Both the position numbers and the translations under genes were made by a program. From Devosia oryziradicis (GTDB lineage Bacteria > Pseudomonadota > Alphaproteobacteria > Rhizobiales > Devosiaceae): DNA of 64,000 nucleotides. Of this stretch, positions 25,163 to 33,316 are shown piece after piece. The stretch lies in assembly GCF_016698645.1 (NCBI RefSeq), contig NZ_CP068047.1:1151001-1215000 (forward strand), written 5' to 3'. The notes under the pieces are model-generated. The model did not search any database. It had not been told where the DNA came from and was given only the letters and a program-made list of their open reading frames with translations. Every line of letters begins with the position of its first letter. The stretch's first letter is position 1.

Positions 25163-27013
25163 CTACTCGGTACGCTTCGGCGCGGGCTTGTCAACTGGAA
25201 TGGTAGATGGCGAGTCACTGCGCATGGCCTCGTTGAGCAGCCCCATGGAGTGGCGCACCATGCCGACATAGGCATCCTCGTCGTGGCGGACAGCGAAACT
25301 GTCCTGCAGCAACTGGTTGTCGTGACGCTCGAACGCCTGGGCCATGTGCATGGCGTCTATCGGCGCCACGCCCAGCTGGGTCAGCACCTTGGTGCCGAGG
25401 CTGATCGCCGACAGGAAGGTCTCGCGTTCGAAAATTTCGACGCCCAGCGCCATCAGTTCGTGGGCATGGCCGCGATCGATGGCGCGAGAGGCAATGGGGA
25501 CATTGGGAAAGTGCCGGCGCAGCGTGCGGGCAATCCCGAGGATGCGTTCGCGGCCCCCGACGGCGATGACCACCAGGTCCGCACGTTCCACCCCTGCGGC
25601 ATGAAGCAGTGCCAGGCGGGAGGCGTCACCGTAGAAGACCTTGACGCCGAACTTGCGCACCAGCTCGATCTGCGCGGCGTCGTCGTCGATCAGCGTGGTT
25701 TCGAAGCCCTGAGCACGCAGCATGCGGGTGACGATCTGGCCGAAGCGGCCATAGCCCAGGACGACGATATTGCCGTGCTCGTCGATGGGATCGTCAGCGC
25801 GCTCCCGGCGACGACGGGCGTCGAGGCGCGGTGCGACGAGTCGGTCGAAGGCCAGCAGCAGGAGCGGGGTCGTTGCCATGGACAGCGCCACGGCTACCGC
25901 CAGGATGGCATGGTCGGCCTCGCCCATCGCGCCGACGCGCTCGGCGAACTGGAAGATGACGAATGCAAATTCGCCGGCCTGGCTGAGCAGGATCGCCACC
26001 AGCAGCCGGTCGGCCAGGTGCATGCGGAACATGCTGGTCAGCACGAACAGGACAGTGACCTTGATGCCGACGAAGCCGATAACGAGTGCCGCCAGCCGCA
26101 TGGGCTGGGACCAGAGCACGTCGAAGGCGATCGACATGCCGACCGAGATGAAGAACAGGCCGAGCAGCAGGCCCTTGAAGGGCTCCAAGTTGCTCTCGAG
26201 TTCATGCCGGTACTCGCTGTCGGCCAGCAGCACCCCGCCGATAAAGGCACCCATGGCCGGCGAAAAGCCGTTGGCCTGGGCCAGCAGCGCCGCGCCGAAG
26301 ACGATGGCGAGGCCGAGGGCGGTGAACGCCTCGCGGACGCCGGCACGGGCCACCAGACCCAGGAGCGGTCGGACCAGATAGCGCCCTGAAATCAGGGCGA
26401 CGATGAAGACGCCGATGATGATGAGCGGGGTGATCCAGTCGAGCGGGTCGGCAATGGCTTCGACTGCCTCGGTGACTTCCCGATCGATCGCGCCGGTCGA
26501 CATGGCCAGCAGCGGAATGGCGGCCAGCACGGGGATGACCGAGACGTCCTGCACCAGCAGCACGGCCAGGCTGGCGCGGCCGGCATCGGTGCGGGTGATG
26601 TCCCGCTGCTGGGCCGACTGAATGGCAATGGCGGTTGAGGACATCGACAGTGCCAGCGCGATGATGGCCGCGATATTGACGGCGAAGCCGGCCAGGATCA
26701 GCGTCAGCGCGATGACGATGGAGGTCGCCACCATTTGGGTGACGCCCAGGCCCAGAACCTTGTGGCGCATGCGCCAGAGTTCCCGGGGCTGCAGTTCGAG
26801 CCCGATCAGGAACAGCATCATGACGATGCCGAAATCGGCGATCTGGTGGATAATGTCGCTGTCGGACACCAAGCCCAGGCCGAAGGGTCCGATCAGGACG
26901 CCTGCCGCCAGATAGCCCAGCACCGTGCCCAGGCCGGCCGCCTTGGCGAGCGGCACCATCGCGACGCTGGTCGCGAGGATAACGAAAATGGCCAGCAGGA
27001 TGTTGTTTTCCAT
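25163..27013 (-). CDS. CPA2-family cation:proton antiporter with RCK domain (KefB/YbaL-like)
   Basis: A 616-residue protein with 12 or so membrane helices (about 1-390) followed by a TrkA-N/RCK domain. The membrane part shows LGYLAAGVLIGPFGLGL and IGLELQPRELW. The nucleotide-binding fold begins at VVLGYGRFGQIVTRM near residue 417. It should exchange K+ or Na+ for protons under nucleotide or glutathione-adduct control. A KefF-type ancillary gene is not present. Confidence 0.9.
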   Translation of the reverse strand: MENNILLAIFVILATSVAMVPLAKAAGLGTVLGYLAAGVLIGPFGLGLVSDSDIIHQIADFGIVMMLFLIGLELQPRELWRMRHKVLGLGVTQMVATSIVIALTLILAGFAVNIAAIIALALSMSSTAIAIQSAQQRDITRTDAGRASLAVLLVQDVSVIPVLAAIPLLAMSTGAIDREVTEAVEAIADPLDWITPLIIIGVFIVALISGRYLVRPLLGLVARAGVREAFTALGLAIVFGAALLAQANGFSPAMGAFIGGVLLADSEYRHELESNLEPFKGLLLGLFFISVGMSIAFDVLWSQPMRLAALVIGFVGIKVTVLFVLTSMFRMHLADRLLVAILLSQAGEFAFVIFQFAERVGAMGEADHAILAVAVALSMATTPLLLLAFDRLVAPRLDARRRRERADDPIDEHGNIVVLGYGRFGQIVTRMLRAQGFETTLIDDDAAQIELVRKFGVKVFYGDASRLALLHAAGVERADLVVIAVGGRERILGIARTLRRHFPNVPIASRAIDRGHAHELMALGVEIFERETFLSAISLGTKVLTQLGVAPIDAMHMAQAFERHDNQLLQDSFAVRHDEDAYVGMVRHSMGLLNEAMRSDSPSTIPVDKPAPKRTE

Positions 27014-27031
27014 TCCGCTGGCCAGACTATC

Positions 27032-27760
27032 CTAGTTGTCGGTGTCGCTCTTGAGCGACTTGAGCTTGGCGAACACCGAGTCGGCGTCGAAATCGTCCTG
27101 CGCCTGCTCGGGGCGATGGTCGTTGGCGGCAAACTCGTTGTCTTCACCTTCGGCGTGGCCACGGCCGCCGGCGCGGGCCAGCGCTTCCTCGGCGGTCATC
27201 AGCATGGTGCCTTCGGCAAGTTCATCCACGCCCGGGCCACCCTTGCTGGCGCGCTTGACTTCGAGGTCGAGGTCGATCTGGCTGCACAGGCCAAGCGTGA
27301 CCGGATCCATGGCCGCAAGATTGGCCGAATTCCAGTGGGTGGATTCACGCACCGAATCGATGGTCGACTTGGTCGTGCCGACCAGACGCATGATCTGAGC
27401 GTCCTTGAGTTCGGGGTGGTTGCGCACCAGCCACTTGATGGCATTGGGGCGCTCGTTGCGGCGCGAAATGGGGGTGTAGCGCGGGCCCTTGCGCTTGGCG
27501 GCGGCGACGCGAACCTTGGGCTCGCTCAGCTTCATGCGATAGTTCGGATCGGCCTCGGCCTTCTCGATCTCTTCGCGGGTCAGCTGACCGTTCTGGATCG
27601 GGTTGACGCCCATGATGCCGCCGGCGACGTCGCCATCGGCAATGCCCTGAACTTCGAGGGGATGCAGCGTGCAGAAGGCAGCGATCTGCTCGAATGACAG
27701 CGCGGTATTGTCGACAAGCCAGACAGCGGTCGCCTTGGGCATCAACAGTGGCGTGGTCAT
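27032..27760 (-). CDS. trcR: DUF1013 protein, cell-cycle transcriptional regulator TrcR
   Basis: The 242-residue protein matches DUF1013 throughout: MPKATAVWLVDNTALSFEQIAAFC, PRYTPISRRNERPNAIKWLVRNHPELKD and IMRLVGTTKSTIDSVRERTHW-type helix-turn-helix text. In this lineage the family is annotated TrcR, an RNA-polymerase-associated cell-cycle regulator that acts on ctrA-linked transcription. The acidic C-terminus is variable. GGAGAG precedes the ATG. Confidence 0.9.
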   Translation of the reverse strand: MTTPLLMPKATAVWLVDNTALSFEQIAAFCTLHPLEVQGIADGDVAGGIMGVNPIQNGQLTREEIEKAEADPNYRMKLSEPKVRVAAAKRKGPRYTPISRRNERPNAIKWLVRNHPELKDAQIMRLVGTTKSTIDSVRESTHWNSANLAAMDPVTLGLCSQIDLDLEVKRASKGGPGVDELAEGTMLMTAEEALARAGGRGHAEGEDNEFAANDHRPEQAQDDFDADSVFAKLKSLKSDTDN

Positions 27761-27883
27761 GATAAATCTCTCCTGCAGGCGCGGCCGGTTTTCCTCCGGG
27801 CCGCTCCGCCTCTTTGCTTCATGCTGAGGGGAACAGTGCCCAATATATGAGTTCAGCGGCCGATCCGCAATGGCGATGTGGAC

Positions 27884-28894
27884 CTAATCCCCGGCCCCGA
27901 ACTCCGTCACCAGCACAATCTTGCCGACATGGCCGCGCGCCTCCATTGCGCGATGGGCGTGGGCAGCCCGGTCCAGCGGGAACGTCGTGACAGCCGGTTT
28001 TGCGAAGCCCGGGTTCGTGAGGGCCGGCAGAAGGTCGGTGCGGATGCGGTCGGCAATGGCCGCCTTGGTGGCTGAAGTCTGCGGTCGCAGGGTCGAACCC
28101 GACAGTGTCAGCTGCTTGGCCATGATGGTGCGCAGCGAGAGGCTGGCACTGGCTCCGTCCAGCGTCGATACCTGCACGATGTGGCCCAGGCGCGCGCAAG
28201 CGGCGAGGTTCTTTTCCGCCATGGCGCCGCCGATGATGTCGACCACCCGGTCGACCCCCTTGCCATCGGTCAGCTCGAGGGCCCTGACAGCGACATCCTC
28301 GGTCGAATAATCGATGGTCGCGACCGCCCCCAGGCGGCGGGCATAGTCGGCCTTGGCGGGCGATGACACCACGCCGATCGCCCGTGCGCCCAGTATAGTG
28401 GCGATCTGGATGGCAGCCCCGCCAATCCCACCTGCCGCGCCATGCACCAGGACGGACATGCCCGGCGTGAGCCCGGCCCGCATCACCAGCGTCTGGGTGA
28501 TGGTGAACCAGGTTTCGGGAAGGGCGGCCGCTTCGACCAGGCTCCAGCCGTCGGGAACCGGCAGAACCTGCCCCGATGGGACCGCTGCGTATTCGGCATA
28601 GCCGCCACCATTGGTCAGGGCCATCACCCGGTCCCCGACCTGCCAGCCGCTCGCATTGTCACCGCGGGCGACGATTTCGCCGGCCACTTCCAGGCCGGGC
28701 AGGGGGGAGGCGTCTGGCGGTGGATCATACTGGCCACGGCGTTGGGCCAGGTCAGGCCCGTTGACGCCGGCGGCGGCGACACGGATCAAGACTTCACCGG
28801 CACCGCATCGGGGCACGGGCACGGTTTGCGAAGCGAGGACTTCGGGGCCGCCGGGGCGGCTTATTGCAATGGCCAGCATCTGTTTCGGGGTCAT
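27884..28894 (-). CDS. Quinone oxidoreductase-like NAD(P)H dehydrogenase (PIG3 type)
   Basis: A 336-residue medium-chain dehydrogenase/reductase without zinc ligands. It has AAGVNGPDLAQRRGQYDPPP (the PIG3/QOR N-terminal motif), VLVHGAAGGIGGAAIQIA for NADPH and a C-terminal HAHRAMEARGHVGKIVL. It should reduce quinones or enals. It is divergent from the DUF1192 gene. Confidence 0.9.
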   Translation of the reverse strand: MTPKQMLAIAISRPGGPEVLASQTVPVPRCGAGEVLIRVAAAGVNGPDLAQRRGQYDPPPDASPLPGLEVAGEIVARGDNASGWQVGDRVMALTNGGGYAEYAAVPSGQVLPVPDGWSLVEAAALPETWFTITQTLVMRAGLTPGMSVLVHGAAGGIGGAAIQIATILGARAIGVVSSPAKADYARRLGAVATIDYSTEDVAVRALELTDGKGVDRVVDIIGGAMAEKNLAACARLGHIVQVSTLDGASASLSLRTIMAKQLTLSGSTLRPQTSATKAAIADRIRTDLLPALTNPGFAKPAVTTFPLDRAAHAHRAMEARGHVGKIVLVTEFGAGD

Positions 28895-28979
28895 GCCGCC
28901 ATGCTGGGCGAAGCAGATTTGCTCCGCAAGCCCTTGGCGCGTTAAGGTCGCCCTTCAACGCTGGCACAGGAGGCTGGAA

Positions 28980-29162
28980 ATGTTCGACGAAGAAATCAAG
29001 AAGCCCAAGGCCCACGAGGTCGGCATGCCGATCGACACCCTGTCGGTGGACGAGTTGCGAGAGCGCATCGGCCTGCTCGAAGCCGAGATTGTCCGGCTCA
29101 AGGCAGGCATCGAGGCGCGCGGCGCCACGCGCAAGGCCGCGGACGCCGCGTTCAAATTCTAG
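28980..29162 (+). CDS. DUF1192-family small protein
   Basis: A 60-residue protein beginning MFDEEIKKPKAHEVGMPIDT and continuing LSVDELRERIGLLEAEIVRL, the DUF1192 signature with a short coiled coil. An AGGAGG lies nine bases before the ATG. The function is unknown. Its TAG overlaps the convergent gene's stop by four bases. Confidence 0.88.
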   Translation: MFDEEIKKPKAHEVGMPIDTLSVDELRERIGLLEAEIVRLKAGIEARGATRKAADAAFKF

Positions 29163-29368
29163 ACGGAGCCGTCGCCGGCGACCGCGGTATTTGCGCGAAG
29201 GTCGCGCGGCGGATCGGGCTGCGGGTTGAACCCCTTGGTGTCGCCCGGATGGGCGAAGCCCTTGGCTTGGCTGGCGACCGGCAGCTCCGCCGTGTGGCCA
29301 TCGGTGGTGGACATTACCATGAGCGCGACCAGCAGGCCGGCCGCGGCTCCAGCAGAAATTGTGGTCAT
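29159..29368 (-). CDS. Small exported or membrane-anchored protein with NPQPDPP motif
   Basis: The 69 residues start with a signal-like helix (ISAGAAAGLLVALMVMST) and continue with a hydrophilic region holding KGFNPQPDPPRD. I have seen GFNPQPDPP-type motifs in small uncharacterised bacterial secreted proteins, but I know no function. A GAGAGG precedes the ATG at 29368. The longer frame to 29428 lacks such a site. Confidence 0.55.
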   Translation of the reverse strand: MTTISAGAAAGLLVALMVMSTTDGHTAELPVASQAKGFAHPGDTKGFNPQPDPPRDLRANTAVAGDGSV

Positions 29369-29554
29369 GATTGCCTCTCGACGCTGGCGGAATGCCATTG
29401 TCAGCAGAAAACACCAGTTCGGCTGCATGCAGGCGGAACGGAGCGTTCATAAAGCGTTCACCATGCCGTTAGGCTTAACGGAGGGTTGACGTTGCGACCG
29501 CCGCCGAGCGGGCTAACCTTGGGCGATCAGATCGGTCCAGAGGGAGTGCGGACG

Positions 29555-29764
29555 ATGACGGAGCGCGACGTTGTGCTGGAGGGCGTGCGACCGCTCGATC
29601 TCGAACAGTTGCAACTGCTGGCCAGCGGTTCTTCGGCTACCGCATCGCCCCAGCAACTGGCACGCATCGAGGCGAAGGGGTGGCTGGAAACCGTTGGCGG
29701 GGCTCACCTGATCACGCTGACCGGCCGGGCGCTCTTGGAGCGGCCGCCAGTGCAGCTCAGCTAA
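29555..29764 (+). CDS. Hypothetical 69-residue protein
   Basis: The ATG at 29555 has a GGGAG site, whereas the longer frame from 29486 does not. The product (LEQLQLLASGSSATASPQQL, then IEAKGWLETVGGAHLITLTG) looks like a compact winged-helix fragment and ends LLERPPVQLS. No family assignment is possible. Confidence 0.5.
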   Translation: MTERDVVLEGVRPLDLEQLQLLASGSSATASPQQLARIEAKGWLETVGGAHLITLTGRALLERPPVQLS

Positions 29765-29806
29765 GTCAACAGGACGGCAACGGGCAGGGTTAAGAAATCG
29801 ACTCTC

Positions 29807-29822
29807 GTTAACCTGCAATTAA
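29807..29822 (-). promoter_or_regulatory. CtrA box, full consensus on minus strand
   Basis: Read on the minus strand the site is TTAA-N7-TTAAC, the complete CtrA consensus. Read on plus it is GTTAA-N7-TTAA. It lies inside an imperfect hairpin (29807-29837), 235 bases ahead of rcdA. In Caulobacter rcdA belongs to the CtrA network, so the link is attractive but unproven. A terminator-like hairpin at 29911 separates it from rcdA. Confidence 0.45.
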
Positions 29823-29839
29823 TCTCTGCAGGGTAACCT

Positions 29840-29938
29840 CGCATTATTCAGATTGTTCTGGATTTTGCAGAGTGGTTTCTCCCTCTGTTTGACGCCTCCC
29901 TGTTAACTTCGAGAGCGGTTCTTACCGCTCTTTTTCTT
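29840..29938 (+). ncRNA. Candidate small RNA or structured 3' UTR
   Basis: The 292-base gap between two plus-strand genes holds no ORF. It contains a hairpin (29807-29837), a second hairpin with CAGAG/CTCTG arms (29868-29887), an unpaired CCTCCC at 29895-29900 able to pair with ribosome sites, and a terminator hairpin. This order fits a trans-acting alphaproteobacterial sRNA. It could equally be the 3' UTR of the 69-residue gene. The 5' end is a guess. Confidence 0.3.
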
Positions 29939-29940
29939 TT
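29911..29940 (+). terminator. Rho-independent terminator
   Basis: Stem GAGCGG / CCGCTC with a six-base loop is followed by TTTTTCTTTT. It is 150 bases after the stop of the 69-residue gene and ends whatever transcript crosses this gap. Confidence 0.85.
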
Positions 29941-30056
29941 CCGGCGGGCGTTGGCCATGGTACGGCCCTGTTTTTAAAGCTCCTTTCAGCTTGATCATCC
30001 ACAAGGGATGACGCCCGGATCGATTGCGCCTAGCATGGCGTGCAAGGGAGCAGCAT

Positions 30057-30572
30057 TTGACCGACGTCGACGAAACAGGTTCGGCAATCGCCATCGGCCC
30101 GCGCATCGTGGCCTCGGGTGGATTTGGCCTGCTCTATCGCGAGGGCATGGGGCTCATCGAGGAAGTGGCATCCTATCTGGATGGCGACGGCCGCAAGGAG
30201 AGCCGTATCCTGGGGCGGGAAGCCTCGTTTCTCTATGCCACCGAATCCATGCGGCTGACGACGCGGCTGATGCAACTGGCCTCATGGCTGCTGTTGCAGC
30301 GCGCGGTCAACGAGGGCGAGATCTCCAAGGAAAATGCCCGCTCCGAAAAGGAGAAGGTGAAGTTTTCCGCGACGCCGTCGGAGCGGGGTGGCCCGGGATA
30401 TGACCAGCTACCCGAAACGCTCCGGCTCTACATCGACAAGGGCGACCGGCTGTTCGACCGGGTGATGCAGTTCGATACGCTTGAGCGCGGCAAGATGCCC
30501 GAACTCGATCCCGGCACCGCCAATGGCATTGCCGATCAGCTCGCGCGACTCAAGGCGGCGTTCGGCCGCTAG
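30057..30572 (+). CDS. rcdA: RcdA-like (DUF1465) protease adaptor
   Basis: The 171-residue protein matches DUF1465: a central ESRILGREASFLYATESMRLTTRLMQLASWLLLQRAV helix pair (here in part) and a C-terminal YDQLPETLRLYIDKGDRLFDRV. In Caulobacter this family is RcdA, an adaptor that helps ClpXP degrade CtrA. The start is TTG at 30057 behind AAGGGAG at seven bases. The in-frame TTG further upstream has no site. Its stop overlaps that of YciI by four bases. Confidence 0.85.
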   Translation: MTDVDETGSAIAIGPRIVASGGFGLLYREGMGLIEEVASYLDGDGRKESRILGREASFLYATESMRLTTRLMQLASWLLLQRAVNEGEISKENARSEKEKVKFSATPSERGGPGYDQLPETLRLYIDKGDRLFDRVMQFDTLERGKMPELDPGTANGIADQLARLKAAFGR

Positions 30573-30853
30573 GCCTTGAGCTGTTCCAGGCCTGGGGCCG
30601 TGAACGAGACCGCAACTTCAGTAACATCGTAGGTGGTGACGCCGGCCAGCATGAACGGGTCGATGGCGACCAGCGCTTCGATCTCGGCCCTGTCCCCTTT
30701 GGCCAGGATGAAGCCGCCGGTGCGGGGCACCTTACGCCCCGAAGCCAGGAATGTACCGCTGGCATAGCCGGCCTTGATCCAGTCGATATGCGCCGGAACG
30801 TGCTCGTCCACCTCTTCGAGGGGGGCGGTATAGGTCAGCGTCAGGACGAACAT
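30569..30853 (-). CDS. YciI-family protein
   Basis: A 94-residue ferredoxin-fold protein of the YciI/YCII type (YTAPLEEVDEHVPAHIDWIKAGYASG and ASGRKVPRTGGFILAKG, with the conserved His and DPF motif IDPFMLAGV). Biochemical roles of the family are mostly unknown. The ATG at 30853 follows GGAGG. The longer frame reads through the rpmE terminator. Confidence 0.88.
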   Translation of the reverse strand: MFVLTLTYTAPLEEVDEHVPAHIDWIKAGYASGTFLASGRKVPRTGGFILAKGDRAEIEALVAIDPFMLAGVTTYDVTEVAVSFTAPGLEQLKA

Positions 30854-30871
30854 GGAGCCTCCCTCGGGCAT

Positions 30872-30903
30872 GAAAAAGCCCGGCACGATGGCCGGGCTTT
30901 TGA
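30872..30903 (-). terminator. Rho-independent terminator of rpmE
   Basis: A perfect stem of about ten pairs (AAAGCCCGGC / GCCGGGCTTT) is followed on the minus strand by further T. It lies 18 bases after the rpmE stop. Confidence 0.9.
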
Positions 30904-30920
30904 ATTCATAGCGGACTGGC

Positions 30921-31142
30921 TTAGATGCCCAGGCCCTTGAAGCGCTCCTTGAAGCGGGAGACGCGGCCGCCACGGTCGAGCAGCTGGCCCGTGCCGCCGG
31001 TCCAGGCCGGGTGGGTCTTGGGGTCGATGTCCAGCTGAAGGGTGTCGCCTTCCTTGCCGTAGGTCGAACGGGTCTGGTACTTGGAGCCGTCGGTCATCAC
31101 CACGTTGATCATGTGGTAGTCCGGATGGGTATCTGCCTTCAT
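30921..31142 (-). CDS. rpmE: 50S ribosomal protein L31
   Basis: A 73-residue bL31 ([31 protein letters not shown]). It has no cysteines, so it is the zinc-independent form. It is monocistronic. Confidence 0.96.
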   Translation of the reverse strand: MKADTHPDYHMINVVMTDGSKYQTRSTYGKEGDTLQLDIDPKTHPAWTGGTGQLLDRGGRVSRFKERFKGLGI

Positions 31143-31359
31143 CGGTGTCGCCTCAAATCAAACGGGCGCCGCGGCGCCCGGAGAGCATCAAAACTGGTGT
31201 TGGCGGCTTCATACAGAAAGCCCGGTCCTTCCGCAAGGGCGCGGGCGCGGCAATTTCGCATGGTGCGGGCTGTTGCCGCTCCTGCGGTCCGGGCCTATAT
31301 CGGAGCCTCAAGCGCGGCCCGGACGATCCGGCCCTCAAGCAGCGTGGCATGACCGAGCG

Positions 31360-33171
31360 ATGACAGACCAGGCCGTCCCGGTTCAGGCCGATCCCGAAAA
31401 GATGGTTTCGACCCCCGTGGTCAATCCCCGCAAACTGCAGCCACTGCGCAAGCTGCTGCCGTTCATGCTGCGCTATCCCTGGCAGCTTGGACTGACGATC
31501 GCGTTCCTCTTGATCTCGACTGTCGCTTCGCTGGCCATTCCGGCGGCTCTGGGCGGTGCGATCGACCAGGGCTTCGTAGCGCAGAACCTGGAAAATGTCG
31601 GCCGCTATGGCTGGTTGATCATCGGCATTGCCGCGGTCATGGCCTTTGCGAGCGGCGCGCGCTTCTATTTCATCTCGGTCATCGGCGAGCGCGTCCTGGC
31701 TGACCTACGCCAGGCGGTGTTCGCGCATCTGCTGCGGCTGGACGCGAAATATTTCGACACGCACCGGGTGGGCGAGCTGACCAGCCGGCTCAACGGCGAC
31801 GTGGCGATGATCCGCGGCGCGGTGGGGTCGAGCTTCTCGCTGGCCCTGCGCTCGATGGTCACCATTATCGGCGCCCTGGTCATGATGCTGCTGACCAGCC
31901 CCATCCTGACCCTGGCCGTGGTGGTTGCGGCGCCCGCCATCCTGTTCCCCGTTATCACCTTCGCCCGCCGATTGCGCGGCATGTCGCGCAAGACGCAGGA
32001 TGCCCTGGCCGATCTTTCCGCCATGGCGACCGAAATGCTCGGCGCCACGCGGACGGTGAAGTCCTTTACCCAGGAGCCGGTGCAGGCTGCCCATTATGAT
32101 GAGCGCAGCGAGGCCAGTTACCGCGCCGAGGTGCGCCGTCTGCTGGCGCGCTCGGTGCTGGTCGGTATGGTGATCTTCCTGGGCACCGCGGCCCTGGTAT
32201 TCCTCGTCTGGTGGGGTGCCCGTTCGGTCTTTGAGGGCACCGTCACGGCCGGACAGCTGGCGCAGTTCCTGGTCTATGCCCTGATGGCCTCGGGTGCGCT
32301 GACCAATGTCAGCGAAGTGCTGGGGACGTTGCAGTCGGTGGCAGGCGCCACCGAACGGCTGACCGAAATTCTGGACACCCAGCCGACCATCCGAGAGATC
32401 GCCAAGCCGGTGGCCCTGCCGTCGCCGGCGCTGGGCACGGTGGCCTTCGAGGGCGTGTCGTTTTCGTATGACGGTGCGGAGCCGGTCCTGTCGGACCTCA
32501 ATTTCTCGGTCGGCCGCGGGGAGACGGTGGCGCTGGTGGGCGCCTCGGGCTCGGGCAAATCGACGACGTTGTCGCTGTTGCAGCGCTTCTACGATGTCGG
32601 CGGTGGCGTGATCCGCGTCGATGGCATCGATATCCGCGATGCGGGCCTGCGCGACCTGCGGCAGCGCTTCGCCTATGTCGAGCAGGAACCGACCATCTTC
32701 GCCGGTACGATTACCGATAACATCCGCTTCGGCAAACCCGATGCTAGCCAGGCTGAGGTGGAGACCGCCGCGCGCGCAGCGCTGGTGCATGACTTCGTCC
32801 AGGACCTGCCGCTCGGCTACGACACGATGGTCGGCGAGCGCGGCGTTACGCTGTCGGGCGGGCAGAAGCAGCGGCTGGCGATTGCGCGCGCCATCCTCAA
32901 GAATGCCCCCATCCTGCTGCTGGACGAAGCCACCAGTGCGCTCGATGCCCAAAGCGAGCGCCTGGTGCAGGTGGCTCTGGAACACCTGATGGCGGGGCGG
33001 ACGACGCTTGTCATCGCCCATCGCCTCGCCACCATCCGCGACGCCGACAATATCCTGGTGCTCGATGGCGGCCGTGTCATCGACCAAGGGACGCATGACC
33101 AGCTGGTCGCCAAAGGCGGCCGCTATGCCGAACTGGCAAAGCTGCAGTTCCGGCTGGATGACGTCGGCTGA
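31360..33171 (+). CDS. ABCB-type exporter, fused membrane and ATPase domains
   Basis: A 603-residue half-transporter with six membrane helices (about 25-320) and a C-terminal nucleotide-binding domain. The latter holds Walker A GASGSGKSTT, the signature LSGGQKQRLAIARA, Walker B ILLLDEATSALD and the H-loop VIAHRLAT. It resembles mitochondrial ABCB10 and bacterial MsbA-like lipid or drug exporters and should work as a homodimer. The ATG at 31360 was chosen because the upstream frame runs into the rpmE promoter region. The 217 bases between rpmE and this gene hold no other feature I can see. Confidence 0.92.
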   Translation: MTDQAVPVQADPEKMVSTPVVNPRKLQPLRKLLPFMLRYPWQLGLTIAFLLISTVASLAIPAALGGAIDQGFVAQNLENVGRYGWLIIGIAAVMAFASGARFYFISVIGERVLADLRQAVFAHLLRLDAKYFDTHRVGELTSRLNGDVAMIRGAVGSSFSLALRSMVTIIGALVMMLLTSPILTLAVVVAAPAILFPVITFARRLRGMSRKTQDALADLSAMATEMLGATRTVKSFTQEPVQAAHYDERSEASYRAEVRRLLARSVLVGMVIFLGTAALVFLVWWGARSVFEGTVTAGQLAQFLVYALMASGALTNVSEVLGTLQSVAGATERLTEILDTQPTIREIAKPVALPSPALGTVAFEGVSFSYDGAEPVLSDLNFSVGRGETVALVGASGSGKSTTLSLLQRFYDVGGGVIRVDGIDIRDAGLRDLRQRFAYVEQEPTIFAGTITDNIRFGKPDASQAEVETAARAALVHDFVQDLPLGYDTMVGERGVTLSGGQKQRLAIARAILKNAPILLLDEATSALDAQSERLVQVALEHLMAGRTTLVIAHRLATIRDADNILVLDGGRVIDQGTHDQLVAKGGRYAELAKLQFRLDDVG

Positions 33172-33177
33172 CTCTTC

Positions 33178-33306
33178 ACCTCTCCCTTGGGGGAGAGGTC
33201 GGCGCGCAGCGCCGGGTGAGGGGGCCTTCTCCTCGCACGGCGCCAAGAAAAGGCCCCCTCACCCGCCTTGCTTCGCAAGTCGACCTCTCCCCCAAAGGGA
33301 GAGGTA
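33178..33306. repeat. Dispersed palindromic intergenic repeat, full copy
   Basis: Two complementary half-elements face each other. Each starts with a hairpin CCTCTCCC..GGGAGAGG, and the left half continues GGTCGGCGCGCAGCGCCGGG and GTGAGGGGGCC. The right half carries GGCCCCCTCACC and ends in a second CCTCTCCC..GGGAGAGG hairpin. It fills the gap between two convergent genes. Related copies lie at 56193 and 60236. Confidence 0.85.
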
Positions 33307-33316
33307 AAGAGCGCCA

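Noticed and set aside
33178..33306. CRISPR array
   Set aside because: The repeated words are inverted halves of one palindrome, not evenly spaced direct repeats with unique spacers.
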